Part shown: piece by piece, positions 6,219 to 11,232 of the stretch
How positions within the stretch are numbered: the first letter of the stretch is position 1
Layout: every line of letters begins with the position of its first letter
NCBI GenBank assembly: GCA_044340025.1
Contig: JBIIUJ010000084.1
Location: 1-11,232 of the forward strand
Source: JBIIUJ01 sp044340025
GTDB taxonomy: Bacteria > Pseudomonadota > Alphaproteobacteria > Caulobacterales > Aquidulcibacteraceae
DNA: 11,232 nucleotides
Reading direction: 5' to 3'
The notes under the pieces: generated by a model
What the model was told of the DNA's origin: nothing
The model's input: only the letters and a program-made list of their open reading frames with translations
Databases searched by the model: none
Made by a program: the position numbers and the translations under genes

Positions 6219-6872
6219 ATGGCCAAGTATCGCCTTCTGTTCATTCTGGTTTCGGCGATCATCTGGGGCGGATTGCTGTATGGCGTCTCGACCATGCGCC
6301 CGACGCTGATCGAAGACATCATGGAGGAGCTGCCGATCCTGAAGGCGGAGCGGGAGAAGAAGCCTCCTCCCCCGCCGCCCCCGCCGCCGCCGCCGCCTGA
6401 AAAGCTGCCGCCGCCGCCGCCGCTGCAAGAGCGCAAGACGACTGTGGTGGTCGATGTTCCCGTGTTCCAGGAGGCCCCGCGTCCGGTAGTGGAGGACACC
6501 CCGCCGCCGCCGCGTCCGGTTCTGGATCTGCCGCCTGCGGCGATCCCTCCGGCCCCGCCGCCGCCGCCGCCGCCGCCGAGCTGCCCGCAGCCGAACCGCG
6601 CAGCGGAAGTCACACGGAACTTCAACGTCGAGCGGGCCTATCCGCCGGCCGCCCTGCGGCGCAACATCTCCGGTTCGGTGGTGGTGCGCTTCACGGTGAA
6701 CTCTGACGGCACCACGTCGGGCGCCGAGATCGTCTCGGCTGACCCGCCGGGCTATTTCGAAAGCGCCGTGACACGCGAAGTCGGCCGCATGCGCTACCGT
6801 CCCGCGCTGCGCAACTGCGAGCCGACCAGCGATGTCGTCGAGCTCCCGGTTCAGTTCCAGCTTACCGAGTAG
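6219..6872 (+). CDS. tonB: TonB-family energy transducer
   Basis: 217 residues. TonB is anchored in the inner membrane, energised by ExbB/ExbD, and its C-terminal domain contacts the TonB box of outer-membrane receptors. Seen: a short N-terminal anchor (about residues 5-25, LLFILVSAIIWGGLLYGV), a periplasmic linker with uninterrupted proline runs of 12 (49-60), 5 (64-68), 4 (95-98) and 8 (113-120), and a TonB_C domain from about 128 to 217 (AYPPAALRRNISGSVVVRFTV, ESAVTREVGRMRYRPA, VELPVQFQL). The linker lacks the alternating EP/KP repeats of enterobacterial TonB. Cys122 and Cys200 flank the domain and might form a disulphide. AGGAA (6206-6210) lies 8 nt before the ATG. It is the last gene of the exb operon, and a terminator follows. 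Confidence 0.9.
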   Translation: MAKYRLLFILVSAIIWGGLLYGVSTMRPTLIEDIMEELPILKAEREKKPPPPPPPPPPPPEKLPPPPPLQERKTTVVVDVPVFQEAPRPVVEDTPPPPRPVLDLPPAAIPPAPPPPPPPPSCPQPNRAAEVTRNFNVERAYPPAALRRNISGSVVVRFTVNSDGTTSGAEIVSADPPGYFESAVTREVGRMRYRPALRNCEPTSDVVELPVQFQLTE

Positions 6873-6897
6873 TCTGGAACCGAGAGCGGACATTCCT

Positions 6898-6934
6898 GAA
6901 GCCGTCGGAGCAATCCGGCGGCTTCTGCCTTTTC
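6898..6934 (+). terminator. Rho-independent terminator of the exb-tonB operon
   Basis: GAAGCCGTCGG (6898-6908) pairs with CCGGCGGCTTC (6915-6925): an 11-bp stem with one G-T wobble around the 6-nt loop AGCAAT, followed by TGCCTTTTC. It starts 25 nt after the tonB stop. Its T tract ends right at the pyk ribosome binding site. Confidence 0.8.
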
Positions 6935-6946
6935 AGGGGCCTCGTC

Positions 6947-8353
6947 ATGACCGGAACCCGCGCGCGCCGCACCAAAATTGTCGCCACGCTCGGCCCCGCC
7001 AGCCGGTCTGCAGAGATGATCCGCGCGCTTGCCGAGGCGGGCGCCGACGTGTTCCGGCTCAATTTCAGCCATGGCGCACACGCCGACCATGCCGAGGCGT
7101 TTCGCGCCATTCGCGCGCTGGAAGCTGACCTAGGCCGGCCGATCGGCGTGCTTCAGGATCTCCAGGGCCCGAAGATCCGGATCGGCGACCTTCCCGCAGG
7201 TCCGATGGCGATCCGCGAGGGCGATCGGGTGCGCTTTTCCTTTGCGGGCGGGCAGGGGGCGATCGCGCTGCCGCATCGGGATGTGTTCGCCGCCCTCATG
7301 CCGGGCCACCGGCTCCTGATCGATGATGGCCGCGCCCAGTTTCGCGTGCAGTCTCTGGGCCCCGACAGCGTGGAGGCGGAGGCCCTGAACGCCGCCACGC
7401 TCTCAGACCGCAAGGGTGTGAACCTGCCCGATACCGTGCTGGAGCTTTCGCCCCTCACCGAGAAGGATCGCGCGGACCTCGCCTTCGGACTGGAGCTTGG
7501 GGTGGACTGGGTCGCGCTATCCTTTGTCCAGCGGCCGGCCGATCTGATCGAGCTGAAAGCCCTTGTGGGCGATCGCGCAGGCCTTCTGGCCAAGATCGAG
7601 AAGCCCTCTGCGCTGGCCCAGCTCGATGACATCGTCCGGCTGGCTGACGCCGTGATGGTGGCGCGTGGCGATCTGGGGGTCGAGATCCCGCCCGAAGAGG
7701 TGCCGCAGCGTCAAAAGCAGATCGTGCGCGCCTGCCGCGCCGCCGCCAAGCCGGTCATCGTGGCCACCCAGATGCTGGAAAGCATGGTCCATGCGCCCAC
7801 GCCGACACGCGCGGAAGCCTCCGATGTGGCGGCCGCGGTCTATGATGGCGCGGATGCCGTGATGCTTTCCGCCGAAAGCGCCTCCGGGGCCTACCCGCGC
7901 GAGGCGGTCGCCATGATGGCGCGCATCGTGGAGCGGGCCGAAGCCGACCGCCTGTATCGCCCCATCAGTCAGGCGCTAGCCCAGGATCTTGAGGTCACGC
8001 CCGCGCACGCCATCTCTGCGGCGGCGGCCGCCTTGGCCGATGATCTGCAAGCAGCCGCCATCGCGGCCTTCACCGCAAGGGGCGTGACCGCCCTTCGCAT
8101 CGCGCGGGCGCGCCCCAATGCGCCGGTTCTCGCGCTGACGCCCGATGTCGCGATCGCGCGCCGGCTCTGCCTCGCCTGGGGTATCGCCAGTCAGCAGGCA
8201 GGATCGTGTGCGACTTATGACGAGATGGTCCATTCAGCGCGGTTGGCCGTGGACGCCGCCGGCCTTGCCAGACCACCGCAGCCGATTCTTGCTGTTGCGG
8301 GTTTTCCCTTTGGCGCTTCAGGCGGCACCAACACGATCCGCGTCATCACCTAA
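6947..8353 (+). CDS. pyk: Pyruvate kinase
   Basis: 468 residues. Transfers phosphate from phosphoenolpyruvate to ADP, giving pyruvate and ATP (EC 2.7.1.40), the last step of glycolysis/Entner-Doudoroff, in the cytoplasm. Seen in order: RRTKIVATLGPAS (5-19), FRLNFSHG (36-43, substrate/K+ site), LQGPKIRIGD, a B domain of about residues 70-165, DWVALSFVQ, AKIEKP with catalytic Lys216 and metal ligand Glu218, MVARGDLGVEIP with Asp242, and ATQMLESM...PTRAEASDVA, the PK signature region. The C-terminal domain (about 340-468) is present and ends GGTNTIRVI. The length is that of the PykF type. The start has AGGGG (6935-6939) 7 nt upstream. It stands directly behind the exb terminator and converges on flaF with 12 bp between the stops. 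Confidence 0.97.
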   Translation: MTGTRARRTKIVATLGPASRSAEMIRALAEAGADVFRLNFSHGAHADHAEAFRAIRALEADLGRPIGVLQDLQGPKIRIGDLPAGPMAIREGDRVRFSFAGGQGAIALPHRDVFAALMPGHRLLIDDGRAQFRVQSLGPDSVEAEALNAATLSDRKGVNLPDTVLELSPLTEKDRADLAFGLELGVDWVALSFVQRPADLIELKALVGDRAGLLAKIEKPSALAQLDDIVRLADAVMVARGDLGVEIPPEEVPQRQKQIVRACRAAAKPVIVATQMLESMVHAPTPTRAEASDVAAAVYDGADAVMLSAESASGAYPREAVAMMARIVERAEADRLYRPISQALAQDLEVTPAHAISAAAAALADDLQAAAIAAFTARGVTALRIARARPNAPVLALTPDVAIARRLCLAWGIASQQAGSCATYDEMVHSARLAVDAAGLARPPQPILAVAGFPFGASGGTNTIRVIT

Positions 8354-8365
8354 GGGGCTTGGCGC

Positions 8366-8755
8366 TCAACCCGCCGCGGCTTGCCGAGACTCCGCCGCCA
8401 GCCCGGCCGAGGCGCGCAGGCCTTCCATGATCGCCTTGTTAATGTCGATCAGCGGCTCTATTGGCGCGCCTTCGCGCATCACGTCGCTGGAATAGCGGCT
8501 GACAAACAGGCTGAGAGACACGATCTGCGCACGCAGCGTTTCGGGCAGTTTGTTGCCGGGCGTGGCGCAATCGGTTGCGAAGGCGCTCCACACGCGCCTG
8601 TTCCAGTCCAGCGCGTCGATCAGGCCAGGAAGGTCGTCGCGCCCGCGCGCTTCGGCGTCGATCAGCGCGCGCGTCACCTGGCCGAACAGACGATGCTCCA
8701 GGTCACGCGGCGTCTCCGCGCGCCGTTGAGCCGACTGATAGGCTTGGTAGGACAT
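8366..8755 (-). CDS. flaF: Flagellar biosynthesis regulator FlaF
   Basis: 129 residues, all-helical, no signal peptide. The family signature is clear: AYQSAQRRAETPRDLEHRLF at the N-terminus, LIDALDWNRRVWSAFATDC, a GNKLPETLRAQIVSLSLFV core, and LIDINKAIMEGL near the C-terminus. In Caulobacter, FlaF is needed for flagellin synthesis and secretion and acts opposite to FlbT. The start at 8755 is chosen because GGAAAGG (8763-8769) is 7 nt upstream and the sequence from MSYQAYQ onward matches the family; the start lies inside the 3' end of flbT, a 53-bp overlap in another frame. This suggests that translation of the two is coupled. The flagellin genes themselves are not in the window. Confidence 0.93.
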   Translation of the reverse strand: MSYQAYQSAQRRAETPRDLEHRLFGQVTRALIDAEARGRDDLPGLIDALDWNRRVWSAFATDCATPGNKLPETLRAQIVSLSLFVSRYSSDVMREGAPIEPLIDINKAIMEGLRASAGLAAESRQAAAG

Positions 8756-9140
8756 CCCGCAACCTTTCCGCTTCGTAGTCCATCAGTTTCCGGCACCGCA
8801 CGAGCGCCTTGTAGAATTCCGACCGCATCACCTCGCGCGAGATCGAGACGCACTCGGTCAGCACGTCGGGATTGCGCACCGCGCCCATGAACTCGGTCAT
8901 GCGCAGCACAAACTCATTGTACCATTCGGCGCTATGCGCGTTATCGAGGTACATCATCATGACCGGGAAGTAGATCCGGCGAGCCGGCGAGTTGGCGTCC
9001 TCCGGCTGCATGATATCTTTCTCACGCAGCACTGACGCCTTGTTTTCCAGCAGCAGGGTGGCGCGGCGATCTCCATTGGAGATGACCGCTCCGTTCAGCA
9101 CCAGTTTTTCACCGGGCTTCAGAGAGAGCTTCAAGGGCAT
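8703..9140 (-). CDS. flbT: Flagellin mRNA regulator FlbT
   Basis: 145 residues. FlbT is a post-transcriptional regulator that binds the 5' leader of flagellin mRNA and limits its translation and stability until the hook is complete (shown in Caulobacter). Signature seen: LKLSLKPGEKLVLNGAVISN, then GDRRATLLLENKASVLREKDIM and ARRIYFPVMMMYLD. AGGAAGG (9149-9155) lies 8 nt before the ATG at 9138-9140; an upstream in-frame ATG at 9290 would run through the divergent promoter region and is rejected. The last 17 or so codons overlap flaF; the tail (VLPSLSVGSTARGDAA) is probably not part of the conserved fold. It is divergent from the TPR-glycosyltransferase gene. Confidence 0.95.
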   Translation of the reverse strand: MPLKLSLKPGEKLVLNGAVISNGDRRATLLLENKASVLREKDIMQPEDANSPARRIYFPVMMMYLDNAHSAEWYNEFVLRMTEFMGAVRNPDVLTECVSISREVMRSEFYKALVRCRKLMDYEAERLRDVLPSLSVGSTARGDAA

Positions 9141-9218
9141 CGCATTCGCCTTCCTGTTGCAGCCCCCGCCTTGGCGCACAGTATGGGGCCGACCTGCTAG
9201 AGAGCGGTAAACAGGGCT

Positions 9219-9276
9219 GGTTAACGAACCTCTGAACCGCACGATATCGTCACATTCAAGCGAGGCTTCGTTAACC
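9219..9276. promoter_or_regulatory. Nested symmetric region between flbT and the TPR-glycosyltransferase gene
   Basis: GGTTAACGAA (9219-9228) and TTCGTTAACC (9267-9276) are perfect 10-bp inverted repeats. Between them lies the perfect 10-bp palindrome ACGATATCGT (9241-9250), 2 bp off the centre of symmetry. The whole sits in the 158-bp gap between two divergent starts, a natural place for a shared operator. GTTAAC resembles CtrA half-sites, but the full TTAA-N7-TTAA spacing is absent. The bound protein is unknown. Confidence 0.45.
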
Positions 9277-9298
9277 CTATCGCGCAACACAGAGCCTC

Positions 9299-11065
9299 AT
9301 GACCGCTCAGCTCGCCCCCCGTCCCGATCTGCCCGATCTGCCCGCTCTGCCCGCCGGCGCCATGGGAGACGCCCTGGAAAGCCGGATCGTGCGCGATCTC
9401 GATGCCGCGCTGGGCAAGGCCAGCGTTTCCGGCAAGCTGCCCGCGCTCCTGAAGCGCGCGGTGCGCGCCCTCGGGGAACATGATTACAAGGCGGCGGCCG
9501 GCTTTGCGCTGCGCGCGGTCAATCTCGACGCCGAGCATCCCATCGCCTCCCACCTGCTGGCTATCGCGCTCGACAAGGGCGGCTACCTCTCCGAAGCGCT
9601 GGAAATGTATGAGCGCGCGCTCGCCCGCGCGCCGCGGGATCCGCAAGTCTATCTCAACCTTGGTTTGCTGGCCTGGCGGATGGGCATGCTCCCCTCTGCC
9701 GAGCGTCTGTTCTCCGCCGCCCAGAAGGTCCAGCCAGGTTGGCTGCCGGCGGTCATCAATCAGGCTAATTGCGTGCGCGATCAGGGTCGGCTCGACGATG
9801 CGATCGAGCTTCTGCGCGCGGCCGTGACGCTGCACCCGGAATCGCCTGACCTCTGGAACGCGCTCGCCGCGGTGGCGGTGGAGCTTGGCCTGCTGGAAGA
9901 GCCGATCGCGTTCCTGCACGAGACGCTGCGCCTCAATCCGGCCTATGCGCGCGCCCACCATAATCTGGGCCACGCCCTGGTGGAGGCCGATCGCCCCGGA
10001 GAGGCGCTGGATCACTATGCCGCCGCCATCGAAGGCCTCACTGCGCCCGGCGAGCTGGCCGAAAGCCGCCATTCCCGGGCGATGGCGCTTCTCGCCGCCG
10101 GCCGGCTCCGGGAGGGCTGGGCCGCTTATGCGAGCCGGCTTGATCCCCACTACGCCAACTCCACCCGATTCCTCACCGAAGCGCTGCCGATCTGGTCTGG
10201 CGAGCCTCTGGACGGCAAGCGGCTCCTGATGCTGGGCGAACAGGGGCTGGGCGATGAAGTGCTGTTCGGCAGCGTGATCCCGGAGCTTGTCGCCGCCACC
10301 GGACCGCGCGGGCGGCTGGCGGTGGCGTGTCAGCCGCGTCTGGTGCCTCTGTTCCGCCGCTCGTTCCCCGGTGCCGAGGTCGCCCAGCATGGCACCAAGA
10401 AGTCCGGCCACGCCGTGCTGCGCGGGGCGCTGGAGGCAGGCCCCCTCGATCAGTTCGACTACTACGCCCCCTTCGCCACGGCGGCGGGCCTCTTGCGCGA
10501 TGACATCGCCGCCTTCCCCGACCCCAATCCGTTCCTGCGGCCGGATTTCGACCGTGTGGCCCATTGGCGCGCCTGGCTCTCCTCGCTGGGCGATGGCCTG
10601 AAAGTGGGGCTGACCTGGACCTCCATGCTCGCCACCGGCCGCCGCGCGCGCGCCTACAGCCCGTTCTCGTCGTGGGGCGAGCTGCTGAAGACCCCCGGGG
10701 CGGTGTTTGTCAGCCTGCAATACACCGATCCCTCCGAGGCGATCGCGCTGGCGCGGGACGCCTTCGGCGTTACCGTCCATGTGCCGCCCGGCATCAATCT
10801 GCGGAACGATCTCGACGATCTGTGCGCCCTTTGCACCGCGATGGATCTTGTGTTCGGCGCGATGAACGCCACTACGAACATCGCCGCCGGCGCCGGGGTG
10901 GAGACCTGGGTGCTCGCGCGCGCCCAGTCCGCCTGGTCGATGCTCGGCTCGGGCCGCCTGCCCTGGTATCCCAGCGTGCGGATGTTCGCCAAACCCTCGC
11001 TCGACACCTGGGATGGCGTGCTCGCCGAGATCGCTGCAGCGATGCGGCAGCGCGCCGGCAGCTGA
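9299..11065 (+). CDS. TPR-repeat glycosyltransferase, probable FlmG-type flagellin glycosyltransferase
   Basis: 588 residues. Residues about 49-245 are tetratricopeptide repeats (AAAGFALRAVNLDAEHP, SEALEMYERALARAPRDP, LDDAIELLRAAVTLHPES, YARAHHNLGHALVEADRP). Residues about 308-582 form a GT-B-like glycosyltransferase domain: LLMLGEQGLGDEVLFGSVIP (309-328), KVGLTWTSM (435-443) followed by RARAYSPFSSWGELL, FVSLQYTDPSEA, and DLVFGAMNATTNIAAGAGVE near the end, closing with PWYPSVRMF. This is the architecture of Caulobacter FlmG, which uses its TPR part to bind flagellin and its GT domain to add pseudaminic acid. Divergence from flbT-flaF supports that role. The start at 9299 has only a weak site (AGAG); Met22 is an alternative but has none. 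There is no signal peptide, so it acts in the cytoplasm. The donor sugar is not visible. Confidence 0.8.
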   Translation: MTAQLAPRPDLPDLPALPAGAMGDALESRIVRDLDAALGKASVSGKLPALLKRAVRALGEHDYKAAAGFALRAVNLDAEHPIASHLLAIALDKGGYLSEALEMYERALARAPRDPQVYLNLGLLAWRMGMLPSAERLFSAAQKVQPGWLPAVINQANCVRDQGRLDDAIELLRAAVTLHPESPDLWNALAAVAVELGLLEEPIAFLHETLRLNPAYARAHHNLGHALVEADRPGEALDHYAAAIEGLTAPGELAESRHSRAMALLAAGRLREGWAAYASRLDPHYANSTRFLTEALPIWSGEPLDGKRLLMLGEQGLGDEVLFGSVIPELVAATGPRGRLAVACQPRLVPLFRRSFPGAEVAQHGTKKSGHAVLRGALEAGPLDQFDYYAPFATAAGLLRDDIAAFPDPNPFLRPDFDRVAHWRAWLSSLGDGLKVGLTWTSMLATGRRARAYSPFSSWGELLKTPGAVFVSLQYTDPSEAIALARDAFGVTVHVPPGINLRNDLDDLCALCTAMDLVFGAMNATTNIAAGAGVETWVLARAQSAWSMLGSGRLPWYPSVRMFAKPSLDTWDGVLAEIAAAMRQRAGS

Positions 11066-11078
11066 AGCGACCGGGGGG

Positions 11079-11232
11079 CTATTGCTGCTGTTGCTGCTGT
11101 TGGTGGATCTGATGCAGCAGCGGTCCGCCCGGTTTGTCGGCGGGGCGCACGGGCTTCACCCGGGGCATGCGCAGGAAGTCCGTCGCGGCGCGCGCGGCGC
11201 GCGCTTCATGAACCAGCACCGCAACCGAAAGC
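11079..11232 (-). CDS. Unrecognised protein, C-terminal 50 residues (5' end outside window)
   Basis: The minus-strand frame is open from the window edge to the TAG at 11079-11081. The visible part contains VAVLVHEARAARAATDFL, then MPRVKPVRPADKPGGPLL, and ends HQIH followed by seven glutamines encoded by mixed CAG/CAA codons. Third positions are strongly GC-rich, as in the neighbours, supporting a real gene. I do not recognise the family. It ends 13 bp from the stop of the TPR-glycosyltransferase, in convergent orientation, so a flagellar role is possible from position only. Confidence 0.5.
   Translation of the reverse strand, partial: LSVAVLVHEARAARAATDFLRMPRVKPVRPADKPGGPLLHQIHQQQQQQQ

Noticed and set aside
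6363..6584. CCG/CCT repeats in tonB as a CRISPR or independent repeat element
   Set aside because: They encode polyproline within an intact reading frame; there are no spacers and no fixed repeat unit.
9255..9275. Full CtrA box before the TPR-glycosyltransferase gene
   Set aside because: TTAAC at 9271 has GCGA, not TTAA, at the required distance upstream. Only a half-site is present.
9141..9298. Sigma-54 promoter (GG-N10-GC) for the flagellar genes
   Set aside because: I searched both strands by eye. GGC-rich stretches exist, but none has the GG/GC pair at 10-bp spacing with the TGGCAC-like and TTGC-like context.
9221..10780. Long open minus-strand frame (about 520 codons) opposite the TPR-glycosyltransferase gene
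   Set aside because: The plus strand carries clear TPR and GT motifs. The antisense product has no family features and would run into the flbT promoter region.

Overview
The window is GC-rich, densely coding DNA from an alphaproteobacterium. The adjacent flagellin regulators flbT and flaF, a TPR-glycosyltransferase protein of the Caulobacter FlmG type and a perfect CtrA-type box (TTAA-N7-TTAA) point to a flagellated, probably dimorphic member of the Caulobacterales/Maricaulales (Hyphomonadaceae-like). The lineage is an inference from gene content; no rRNA or other marker is present.

Layout. (1) 2-754, +: the C-terminal part of a PhoD-like alkaline phosphatase, cut by the window edge. (2) 742-1425, -: a TetR/AcrR regulator whose 3' end overlaps phoD tail-to-tail. 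(3) 1499-4007, +: a polyamine cluster. Agmatine deiminase (aguA) overlaps a GTG-started YdeI/OmdA-family gene by 4 bp, and N-carbamoylputrescine amidase (aguB) follows. Together AguA and AguB convert agmatine to putrescine. The TetR gene is divergent from aguA and may control it. (4) 4208-6872, +: a TonB energy-transduction operon, exbB-exbD1-exbD2-tonB. It has a CtrA-like box centred in an inverted repeat upstream, a possible 20-codon ORF between the exbD genes, and an intrinsic terminator downstream. (5) 6947-8353, +: pyruvate kinase, with its ribosome binding site directly after that terminator. (6) 8366-9140, -: flbT-flaF, overlapping by 53 bp. (7) 9299-11065, +: the TPR-glycosyltransferase, divergent from flbT. 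The 158-bp divergent region has a 10-bp inverted repeat enclosing a 10-bp palindrome. (8) 11079-11232, -: the C-terminal end of an unrecognised protein with a seven-glutamine tail.

How the genes fit together. The right third looks like a flagellin maturation module: FlbT and FlaF set flagellin mRNA translation and export, and the TPR-GT is a good candidate for flagellin glycosylation. The centre supplies proton-motive force to outer-membrane receptors encoded elsewhere. The left part handles phosphate scavenging and putrescine synthesis. No mobile element, CRISPR array, tRNA or rRNA was seen. I found no clearly unprecedented multi-gene system. The most unusual signals are the two symmetric regulatory regions sharing TTCGTTAA, the periodic Asp/Ala extension of ExbB, and the YdeI-family gene inside the putrescine operon.
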